From: an uncultured bacterium
GTDB lineage: Bacteria; Bacteroidota; Bacteroidia; Bacteroidales; Muribaculaceae
Direction: 5' to 3'
Assembly: GCA_946184715.1 (NCBI GenBank)
Contig: CAMHGU010000096.1
Location: 1-8,351 of the forward strand
Length of the DNA: 8,351 nucleotides
Shown here: positions 1 to 5,843 of the stretch, in pieces
How the letters are laid out: each line of letters begins with the position of its first letter
Position numbering within the stretch: the first letter of the stretch is position 1
Made by a program: the position numbers and the translations under genes
The notes under the pieces: model-generated
Databases searched by the model: none
Seen by the model: the letters and a program-made list of their open reading frames with translations, nothing else
What the model was told of the DNA's origin: nothing

Positions 1-1482
1 GCGCATAGTTACCGCAACCGATACGACGGCTATGTGCCCGGCACTCAATTTATGGAGCGCAGCGTGGCCGCCAGGCTGGGTCTTAACCGCAATTGGGGCC
101 ATTCCCACCTCTCCTTCTCCCATTATCACAGCACTCCTGGCATTGCCGAAGGCGAGCGCGACCCCGTCACCGGCGACCTCGAGGCCGAGCAATCGCCTAA
201 ATCCTACACACCGGGGCTCCCGTTCCAGAAGATTTACCACACTAAGGTGGTGAGCGACAACCTCGTGCGCCTCGCCTCGGGCCGCCTCTCGGCTATCGTA
301 GGGTTTCAGCAGAACCGACGTAAGGAATTTGAGGAGTCGGCGTCAGAACCGGGGCTTAGCTTGCGGCTCAACACCGTCAACTACGACGCGCGCTATGTCC
401 ACACCGGCATCGACAGCTGGGAGATAGCCACCGGGGCCAACGGTATGGGGCAGGCTTCAACCAATCACGGCGACGAGTTCCTTATCCCCGACTATAACCT
501 CTTCGACTTGGGCCTCTTCACCACCGCGCGCTTCGACATCGACGACTGGCACCTCACCGGCGGCCTCCGCTACGACCATCGCCGGCTGCATAGCCATCGG
601 CTTATCGACGATGGTGATGTGCGTTTCGACGACTTCAAGCGCAGCTTCAACGGCTTCTCGTGCGGCATCGGCGCCTCGTTTTGCCCATTCGACTGGCTCA
701 CTTTCAGAGCCAATATAGCTCACGGCTGGCGTGCGCCGAGCATCAACGAGCTCGCTTCCAATGGCGTGCACGAGGGCTCCCTCCACTATGAGGTGGGCAA
801 TCAGGGGCTCTCGCCCGAGAAGAGCTGGCAGTTCGACCTCGGCTTCGACCTCTCGAGCCGCTACGTGGCTTTCAGCCTCTCGGCCTTCGCCAATCTTGTT
901 AACGACTATATCTTCAATCATCGCGTTGAGATGACAATCGACCCCGAGCACCCCACGTATATCTACGATGCCGGAGATGCCCGGCTCCTCGGCTTCGAGG
1001 CGTCGCTTGATGTTCATCCCATCCATTCGCTCCACCTCAGCAACTCGTTCTCTTATGTTAACGCTCAGCTGCTGCGACAGCCGGCCGCCTCGCGCTACTT
1101 GCCGCTTACGCCCGCGCCGCGCCTTTGCTCGGAGCTGAAATATGAGATTACCCACGGCGAGGCGCACCTATTCCGCAACGCCTACGCTCGTGTGGGAATG
1201 CGATGGCATCTGGCTCAAAACCACTTCTATGCTGCCGACGACACCGAGACGGCCACTCCGGCCTATGTGCTCTTCGACCTCGGCATCGGCTCCGATATCC
1301 GCTTCGGCAAGCGCGTCACTGCCACGCTCGCCGTCACCCTCGAGAACGTCTTCGATAAGACTTATCAAAGCCACCTCAGCCGCCTCAAATACGCCGACAT
1401 CAACCCCGTCACCGGCCGCCGTGGCGTCTTCAACCCGGGCCGCAACCTCGCCATCAAGCTCGCTATCCCCCTCAGCTTCTGA
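1..1482 (+). CDS. TonB-dependent outer-membrane receptor, C-terminal part (5' truncated by window)
   Basis: The reading frame is open from the first base, so 493 residues of beta-barrel are present while the signal peptide, plug domain and first strands lie outside the window. The family imports ligands such as iron chelates, cobalamin or metals across the outer membrane, powered by TonB-ExbBD. Visible support: alternating aromatic and polar barrel strands, the conserved barrel segment around residues 235-275 (GWRAPSINEL, then a YEVGN and LSPEKS pattern), a late ENVFDKTYQ segment, and a C-terminal strand ending in phenylalanine, as expected for a BAM substrate. The single-chain FepA/BtuB/FecA-like style, with no SusD gene following, argues against a SusC glycan transporter, but the ligand cannot be told. 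The stop is TGA. No intrinsic terminator with a T-tract follows; repeat DNA begins about 90 bases downstream. Family assignment is firm; substrate unknown. Confidence 0.9.
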   Translation, partial: AHSYRNRYDGYVPGTQFMERSVAARLGLNRNWGHSHLSFSHYHSTPGIAEGERDPVTGDLEAEQSPKSYTPGLPFQKIYHTKVVSDNLVRLASGRLSAIVGFQQNRRKEFEESASEPGLSLRLNTVNYDARYVHTGIDSWEIATGANGMGQASTNHGDEFLIPDYNLFDLGLFTTARFDIDDWHLTGGLRYDHRRLHSHRLIDDGDVRFDDFKRSFNGFSCGIGASFCPFDWLTFRANIAHGWRAPSINELASNGVHEGSLHYEVGNQGLSPEKSWQFDLGFDLSSRYVAFSLSAFANLVNDYIFNHRVEMTIDPEHPTYIYDAGDARLLGFEASLDVHPIHSLHLSNSFSYVNAQLLRQPAASRYLPLTPAPRLCSELKYEITHGEAHLFRNAYARVGMRWHLAQNHFYAADDTETATPAYVLFDLGIGSDIRFGKRVTATLAVTLENVFDKTYQSHLSRLKYADINPVTGRRGVFNPGRNLAIKLAIPLSF

Positions 1483-1570
1483 CCGCCTCCGCCGCCGAGA
1501 AGAAATCAAAGCAACATATTCCTGAGTTGGAAGCGAATGTGTTAATTTGAACAAAATTTGAATAATTTCC

Positions 1571-1654
1571 GCCCGAAGGGCGCCTCTTCTCGCGTTCTGC
1601 CCGAAGGGCGCCTCTTCTCGCGGTCCGCCCAAAGGGCGCCTCTTCTCGCGGTCC
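1571..1654. repeat. Three tandem copies of a 28-bp hairpin-bearing repeat
   Basis: Copies occupy 1571-1598, 1599-1626 and 1627-1654 with no spacer. Copies 1 and 2 differ at two bases, copies 2 and 3 at one. Each begins with the mini-hairpin GCCC-GAA-GGGC (AAA loop in copy 3), continues with GCCTCTTCTCGCG, and ends in a four-base GTCC or TTCT link. Because 28 is not a multiple of three, a reading frame across the array meets the unit in all three frames in turn, so apparent proteins here are artefacts. It lies between the receptor gene and the cyd promoter. It may be a dispersed intergenic minisatellite or contribute to ending receptor transcription; neither is shown. Confidence 0.9.
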
Positions 1655-1657
1655 ATC

Positions 1658-1686
1658 AGTCCTATAAGTCCGTAGAGACCCCTAAG
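1658..1686. repeat. Degenerate 9-bp tandem repeat
   Basis: Directly after the 28-bp array the sequence reads AGTCCTATA, AGTCCGTAG, AGACCCCTA and then AG, a 9-base period with AG-CC positions kept. It is short and imperfect, so chance is possible, but its adjacency to the 28-bp array suggests both are parts of one compound repeat. Confidence 0.5.
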
Positions 1687-1722
1687 CGAGCCAGGCAAGG
1701 TAAAACGAGCAAATCGAACGCC

Positions 1723-1739
1723 AGTGCCGGGCCGGCGCT
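1723..1739. promoter_or_regulatory. GC-rich dyad abutting the cyd promoter -33 element
   Basis: AGTGCCG at 1723-1729 pairs with CGGCGCT at 1733-1739, with one G-T wobble if folded as RNA. The right arm runs into the TTG of the -33 element at 1739-1741. The position would suit an operator, or a weak hairpin at the end of the upstream transcript. There is no run of T directly after it, so a classical terminator is unlikely. No known regulator motif was recognised. Confidence 0.35.
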
Positions 1740-1769
1740 TGCATTTTGGCGCGAGAATTACTATATTTG
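1739..1769 (+). promoter_or_regulatory. Bacteroidetes-type promoter for the DUF4492-cydAB-yigZ unit
   Basis: TTG at 1739-1741 serves as the -33 element and TATATTTG at 1762-1769 as the -7 element (consensus TAnnTTTG), separated by exactly 20 bases, the normal spacing for the Bacteroidetes primary sigma factor. Transcription would begin around 1775-1778, leaving a leader of about 35 bases before the ATG at 1812. No comparable element was seen between DUF4492 and cydA or further down the unit, so this is probably the main promoter for all four genes. Confidence 0.75.
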
Positions 1770-1811
1770 TCAAGTTCTTACCGCGAGCCGCGACCAATGG
1801 AAAAGCAGTCG

Positions 1812-2021
1812 ATGATTAAGCGTGTGTATCGGCTTTATGCCGATGGGTTTCGCTCTATGACAATAGGGCGGACGCTCTGGCTTATCATAGCCATCAAACT
1901 GGTGATTTTCTTCGCTATCATCAAGCTGTTTTTCTTTCCCGATGTGCTCAAAGAGAATTACGACAATGATGCCGAGCGTGCCGAGCACGTGCGCAGCGAG
2001 CTTCTCGGCTCCAAGTCGTAA
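1812..2021 (+). CDS. DUF4492 family small membrane protein, cydAB-linked
   Basis: The protein has 69 residues if it starts at the ATG at 1812; an in-frame ATG at 1797 would add five residues. A still earlier TTG at 1746 is excluded because it lies inside the promoter. The 1812 start matches the remembered family N-terminus (short basic segment, YRLYADGFRSMT) and has a weak GGAAA 8-14 bases upstream. One membrane helix spans roughly residues 21-43. The N-terminus is basic (K3, R4, R7, R14, R20) and the C-terminus acidic, predicting N-in/C-out by the positive-inside rule. DUF4492 proteins are typically found just before cydA in Bacteroidetes. By analogy with CydX, CydS and CydH, a role in assembling or stabilising the bd oxidase is plausible, but this is inference: there is no sequence match to CydX. 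The gap to cydA is 37 bases. Confidence 0.85.
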   Translation: MIKRVYRLYADGFRSMTIGRTLWLIIAIKLVIFFAIIKLFFFPDVLKENYDNDAERAEHVRSELLGSKS

Positions 2022-2058
2022 AGGGCAGTGAATTAAACCGTTAACGCGATATAACACT

Positions 2059-3630
2059 ATGGAAGATTTATCATCAGTAGTCGATTGGTCGAGGGCTCAA
2101 TTCGCGCTCACGGCCATCTATCATTGGATTTTTGTGCCGCTCACGATTGGCCTCTCGGTCATCGTGGGGGTGATGGAAACTATCTACTACCGCAAGCGCA
2201 CGCTGCGCTGGCTCAACATCACGAAGTTCTGGATGACGCTTTTCGGCATCAACTTCGCCATCGGTGTGGCCACGGGCATCGTGCTGGAGTTTGAATTCGG
2301 CACCAACTGGTCCAATTACAGCTGGTTTGTGGGCGACATTTTCGGCGCGCCGCTTGCCGTGGAGGGCATTCTGGCGTTCTTTATGGAGGCCACCTTCATA
2401 GCGGTGATGTTCTTCGGCTGGAAGAAGGTGAGCCGAGGCTTCCACCTTGCCGCCACGTGGCTCACGGCGCTCGGCACCTCGCTCTCGGCGCTCTGGATTC
2501 TTGTGGCCAACGCCTGGATGCAGTACCCCGTGGGCTGCAGCTTCGACCCCGACAATATGCGCAACGTAATGGATAGCTTCTGGACGATGGTGCTCTCGCC
2601 TATGGCGCTCAATAAGTTTTTCCACACGATAATGAGCGGGTGGACCCTCGGCGCGGTATTCGTGGTGGGTGTCAGCTCGTGGCTGTTGCTCCGTAAGCGC
2701 AATGTGGCTTTGGCTGTCAGCAGTATCAAGGTGGCCTCAGTGGTGGGGGTGATTGGCATCGTAGCCACCAGTATTCTCGGCGACACCTCCGCCAAGGTGG
2801 TTGCAGCTACGCAGCCTATGAAGCTCGCCGCTATGGAGGGCCTCTACGACGGTAACCGCGCCCAGGAGATTGTAGGGGTAGGGGTGCTGACCCCCGGCAA
2901 GCAGCCCGGCGACGACAAGGAGCCGTTCCTCTTCGACATCAGCGTGCCTTACGGCCTCTCTATCCTCGCCACCGGCGACCCTGACGCTTTCGTGCCGGGC
3001 ATCAACGACATCATCGCCGGCCGCACCATCACCGAGAGTGGCGACACCGTCTATGCCGATAGCTATGCAGAGCGCATCGAGCGCGGTAAGGCGGCCCACC
3101 AAGCGCTGCGCGACTACGATGCTGCCCGTAAAGCCTCCGACACCGCCGCAATGGCTGCCGCGCGCCAGCGCATCGATGCCGACTTCCGCTATTTCGGCTA
3201 CGGTTATTTCGAACGACCGGCCGATGCCGTGCCTAATGTGCCCATTACGTTCTATGCCTTCCACACTATGGTGTATATAGGCGGGTGGCTGCTCATCTTC
3301 CTCTGTGGCGTGGCTTTCCTGATTTTCAAGAAACCTCACATCGTGGAACGCAACCGCTGGCTGCAATGGGCCGCGATTGCCTCGATTCCGCTCGTGTGGC
3401 TCTGCAGCGAGTGCGGCTGGGTGGTGGCCGAAGTGGGGCGCCAGCCGTGGATTATCCAGGACCTGATGCCCGTATCGGCCGCTATCTCAAGCACCTCGGC
3501 CGGAGGCGTGATGCTCACATTCACGCTCTTTGCCGTGGTGTTCACCGGCCTGTTTATAGCTGAAGTGTCGATTATGCTGCGCTACATCAGCCGTAAGTCG
3601 AAAACCGATATCGAAAACCAACCCGAATAA
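2059..3630 (+). CDS. cydA: Cytochrome bd quinol oxidase subunit I (CydA)
   Basis: This is the haem-bearing subunit of the inner-membrane bd oxidase, which oxidises quinol and reduces oxygen to water. At 523 residues it is close to E. coli CydA (522). Key positions are present: H22 (haem b595 ligand, E. coli H19), E102 and E110 (E99 and E107), H189 and M404 (haem b558 ligands, H186 and M393), K255 and E260 in TQPMKLAAME (quinol loop K252 and E257), and GRQPW at 460-464. The Q-loop, roughly residues 245-398, is about as long as in E. coli, including a charged helical stretch near 335-375, so this resembles the long-loop class. The first helix FALTAIYHW fixes the N-terminus and supports the ATG. 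cydB follows after 15 bases, so the two are surely co-transcribed. All catalytic residues look intact. Confidence 0.97.
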   Translation: MEDLSSVVDWSRAQFALTAIYHWIFVPLTIGLSVIVGVMETIYYRKRTLRWLNITKFWMTLFGINFAIGVATGIVLEFEFGTNWSNYSWFVGDIFGAPLAVEGILAFFMEATFIAVMFFGWKKVSRGFHLAATWLTALGTSLSALWILVANAWMQYPVGCSFDPDNMRNVMDSFWTMVLSPMALNKFFHTIMSGWTLGAVFVVGVSSWLLLRKRNVALAVSSIKVASVVGVIGIVATSILGDTSAKVVAATQPMKLAAMEGLYDGNRAQEIVGVGVLTPGKQPGDDKEPFLFDISVPYGLSILATGDPDAFVPGINDIIAGRTITESGDTVYADSYAERIERGKAAHQALRDYDAARKASDTAAMAAARQRIDADFRYFGYGYFERPADAVPNVPITFYAFHTMVYIGGWLLIFLCGVAFLIFKKPHIVERNRWLQWAAIASIPLVWLCSECGWVVAEVGRQPWIIQDLMPVSAAISSTSAGGVMLTFTLFAVVFTGLFIAEVSIMLRYISRKSKTDIENQPE

Positions 3631-3645
3631 AATCCCCATAAAGCT

Positions 3646-4782
3646 ATGACATACGAATTCTTACAGATGTATTGGTGGTTTATAGTTAGCCTGCTGGGCG
3701 CTATCCTCGTGTTTATGCTCTTCGTGCAGGGTGGGCAGACGATGCTCCTTATGGCCAAAGATGAAGAGGAGCGCACTATGATGGCCAATGCCATAGGCCG
3801 CAAGTGGGAGCTTACTTTTACCACACTGGTAACCTTCGGCGGAGCGTTCTTCGCGTCGTTCCCACTGTTCTACTCCACGAGCTTCGGTGGGGCCTACTGG
3901 CTTTGGATTCTGATTCTGTTCAGCTTTGTCGTCCAGGCCGTCAGCTACGAGTTCCGCTCGCGTAAAGGCAATATATGGGGCAAGCGCACATTCGATACGT
4001 TCCTGCTCATCAACGGCTTCGTGGGCACCACGCTCCTCGGAGTGGCCGTGGGCATCTTCTTCTTCGGCGGAGCGTTTACCGTGAGCCACGCCAATATCGT
4101 TGATGCTCAGCAGCCGGTGATAAGCACGTGGGCTCCTTCGCGGGGACTTGAGGCTATTGCCGACTGGCGCTGCCTGCTCCTCGGGGTGACGGTGCTTTTC
4201 CTCGCTCGCACTCTCGCGTGTCTCTACTTCATCAACTCTATCGCCGACGAGCCGCTGGTGAAGCGGATGCGCAAGCTGACGCTCTTCAACGGCATCGTCT
4301 TCGTGGTCTTCTTCCTCGCATTTACGGCTACGCTCCTGCTTGCCGACGGACTGCGGGTTGACCCCGCCGGAGGCTTTAAAGCTGTGGATTATATTTACCT
4401 ATCCAACTATCTGGAAATGCCAGTGTTGGCTGTCGTGTTTGTGGTGGGCGTGCTAATGGTGCTCTACGGTGTCATCGGCGGTGCGCTGCGCAAGCAATGG
4501 CGGGGCGGGATATGGTGGGCCGGTATTGGCACGGTGGCGGTGGTGCTGTCGTTACTCCTCGTGGCCGGCTACAACGACACGGCCTATTACCGCTCTACCC
4601 TCGACCCGTCTTCGTCGCTCACCATCAGCAATAGCAGCTCCAGCGTCTATACGCTTACGGTGATGAGCTGGGTGTCGCTCCTCGTGCCGTTTGTGCTGGC
4701 CTATATCGCCTACGTGTGGCGCGCCATTAACCGCAAGCCTATCGACCGCAACGAGATGGCCGGACCCGACCATAAATACTGA
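3646..4782 (+). CDS. cydB: Cytochrome bd quinol oxidase subunit II (CydB)
   Basis: This is the structural partner of CydA, 378 residues, with about eight or nine hydrophobic helices and the length of E. coli CydB (379). Recognisable segments are the WW of helix 1 (residues 10-11), KWELTFTTLVTFGGAFFASFP pattern at 53-73 (E. coli HWDGNQVW region), YEFRS at 101-105, and the late NDTAYYRSTL then SSSLTISNSSSSVYTL region before the final helix. It diverges from the E. coli protein in ways typical of this fast-evolving subunit: QGGQ at 28-31 lies where E. coli has DGFD, E55 replaces D58, and Q97 falls near R100. The ATG is 15 bases after the cydA stop; the next gene begins 9 bases after its TGA. Confidence 0.96.
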   Translation: MTYEFLQMYWWFIVSLLGAILVFMLFVQGGQTMLLMAKDEEERTMMANAIGRKWELTFTTLVTFGGAFFASFPLFYSTSFGGAYWLWILILFSFVVQAVSYEFRSRKGNIWGKRTFDTFLLINGFVGTTLLGVAVGIFFFGGAFTVSHANIVDAQQPVISTWAPSRGLEAIADWRCLLLGVTVLFLARTLACLYFINSIADEPLVKRMRKLTLFNGIVFVVFFLAFTATLLLADGLRVDPAGGFKAVDYIYLSNYLEMPVLAVVFVVGVLMVLYGVIGGALRKQWRGGIWWAGIGTVAVVLSLLLVAGYNDTAYYRSTLDPSSSLTISNSSSSVYTLTVMSWVSLLVPFVLAYIAYVWRAINRKPIDRNEMAGPDHKY

Positions 4783-4791
4783 CCCACAGCC

Positions 4792-5385
4792 GTGGCCGAC
4801 ACTTTTCACACCATAGCTGCGCCCTCTGAGGGTATCTATCGCGAGAAGATGAGTCGCTTCTTGGCCTTTGCCGTCCCCATCGCTTCGGTGGAGGAGGCAA
4901 AGGCCACGGTGAAGCGCTTCCAGAACGAATACCACGACGCGCGCCACGTGTGCTGGGCGTATATGCTCGGCTCCGACCGCGCTACGTTTATGTCGAACGA
5001 CAACGGCGAGCCGTCGGGCACCGCCGGGCGTCCTATCCTCGGCCAAATCAACTCGTTCGGCCTCACCAATGTCATTATCGTCGTGGTGCGCTACTTCGGT
5101 GGCATCAAGCTCGGCACCTCGGGCCTTATTGTCGCATATAAAGAGGCGGCTGCCGAGGCTCTGCGCGCAGCCTCGATTATAGAGTGTCACGAGCAGTCGG
5201 TGATTGACTTCTCCTTCCCTTACGTGTCGATGAATAGCGTGATGAGGGCTGTGAAGTCGCCCGACATTAAGATACTGGAGCAGGAGTTTGACAACTCTTG
5301 CCGTATGAGGGTGTCGATTCGCAGCGACTACGCCGCGGCGCTCAAGGCGCGCCTTGCCGACGTTGACGGCCTCACTTTTGCGTAG
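4792..5385 (+). CDS. YigZ/IMPACT family protein (UPF0029 and DUF1949 domains)
   Basis: The protein has 197 residues against about 205 for E. coli YigZ. The N-terminal IMPACT/UPF0029 domain (roughly 15-125) carries the family signatures NGEPSGTAGRPIL at 71-83 and VVVRYFGGIKLGTSGL at 97-112. The remainder (about 135-195) fits the small DUF1949 ferredoxin-like domain. The start is GTG: the conserved opening TIAAPSEGIYREK begins at residue 7 and no ATG lies nearby, the next being Met20 inside the domain. The eukaryotic homologue IMPACT regulates the kinase GCN2 through ribosome-associated GCN1; the bacterial role is poorly defined, with ribosome or nucleic-acid binding proposed. Its GTG lies 9 bases after cydB with no promoter between, so it is likely the last gene of the cyd unit. 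Its 3' end overlaps the opposing gene by 14 bp. Confidence 0.93.
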   Translation: MADTFHTIAAPSEGIYREKMSRFLAFAVPIASVEEAKATVKRFQNEYHDARHVCWAYMLGSDRATFMSNDNGEPSGTAGRPILGQINSFGLTNVIIVVVRYFGGIKLGTSGLIVAYKEAAAEALRAASIIECHEQSVIDFSFPYVSMNSVMRAVKSPDIKILEQEFDNSCRMRVSIRSDYAAALKARLADVDGLTFA

Positions 5386-5758
5386 CCTTGCCGCTCGAGA
5401 GTGCGAGCAAGGTGCACACCATCGCCACAAACGGCACGAAGTAGTAGATGCTGAGCGTCACTATCGATTCGCCTTTCTGCGCTATGGCGTAGATGGGCAC
5501 ATAGGCGAGTACCGCTATGATGGTGGCGAGGGCGGCGTAGCCCACTCCGCGACGTTTCGTCGCCGCGGCCGCGATGGCCGCGCACACCGCCAGAGCCTCG
5601 AGCGCGAGCAGCGCGTAATCAGGCTGTGTCCCGTTCACAAGGGCATCAAGGGTGCCTATAGTGTCGGTGCCGCCATCGTTGATGAGGGTCATCACGGGCA
5701 GAAAAGCGTATAGCAGCATCACCACAGCCGAGGCTATGTAGTATATCGATGATTTCAT
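5372..5758 (-). CDS. Hypothetical four-helix inner-membrane protein
   Basis: I do not recognise this 128-residue protein. Four hydrophobic segments are visible, near residues 5-26, 48-67, 71-93 and 100-120, with short polar loops: DGGTDTIG around 28-35, TKRRG at 67-71 and AQKGE at 93-97. There are no catalytic motifs. The basic TKRR loop between helices 2 and 3 suggests an N-in/C-in topology with that loop in the cytoplasm. The hydrophobic pattern is strong and the ATG is the first in frame, so I think it is real, although its end overlaps the YigZ gene tail to tail by 14 bp. It follows pgk on the same strand, 85 bases away and beyond the pgk terminator. No clear promoter of its own is visible, so it may depend on read-through or a non-consensus promoter. 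Confidence 0.7.
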   Translation of the reverse strand: MKSSIYYIASAVVMLLYAFLPVMTLINDGGTDTIGTLDALVNGTQPDYALLALEALAVCAAIAAAATKRRGVGYAALATIIAVLAYVPIYAIAQKGESIVTLSIYYFVPFVAMVCTLLALSSGKATQK

Positions 5759-5777
5759 ACTTCTGAAGTGTCGTAGT

Positions 5778-5821
5778 GAAAAGAAAGGGAGGCCTGTGGC
5801 GCATTGCCGTGCCTCCCTCTC
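5778..5821 (-). terminator. Intrinsic terminator of pgk
   Basis: Read on the minus strand downstream of the pgk stop, GGGAGGC (complement of 5811-5817) pairs with GCCTCCC (complement of 5787-5793), seven uninterrupted base pairs that can be lengthened by flanking A-T and G-C pairs. A small GGC/GCC inner stem can form in the 17-base loop. The hairpin is followed by TTTCTTTTC (complement of 5778-5786), a good T-rich tail. It lies 23 bases beyond the pgk stop. Confidence 0.85.
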
Positions 5822-5843
5822 GGTAGAAATTATTCAGTAGCGA

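Noticed and set aside
457..1167. Minus-strand open frame of 236 codons inside the receptor gene
   Set aside because: It is antisense to conserved barrel sequence, low in complexity (Val, Glu, Ala, Arg), and has no promoter or recognisable domain.
1483..1570. Terminator or promoter directly after the receptor gene
   Set aside because: No stem with a T-tract was found, and the TTTG-ending sequences near 1543-1560 lack the TAnn spacing of a -7 element.
1571..1654. CRISPR array
   Set aside because: The 28-bp length is suggestive, but the copies abut with no unique spacers and there are no cas genes.
1168..1797. 209-codon minus-strand frame over the receptor 3' end and repeats
   Set aside because: It mixes receptor antisense with repeat translation and has no domain-like content.
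1746..1811. Earlier TTG start for the DUF4492 protein
   Set aside because: It lies inside the -33/-7 promoter, upstream of the likely transcription start, and the extra residues do not match the family N-terminus.
1558..1815. 85-codon plus-strand frame across the repeats
   Set aside because: Its translation is the 28-bp repeat read in three successive frames and it runs through the cyd promoter; it is repeat DNA, not a gene.
4552..5430. Minus-strand open frame of 292 codons opposite cydB and yigZ
   Set aside because: It spans two well-supported genes on the other strand. Its product is rich in Arg, His and Ala with no domain-like pattern, typical of a shadow frame.
5354..5713. 119-codon plus-strand frame opposite the four-helix membrane protein
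   Set aside because: It is highly charged with no domain-like pattern, while the opposite strand gives a coherent four-helix membrane protein.
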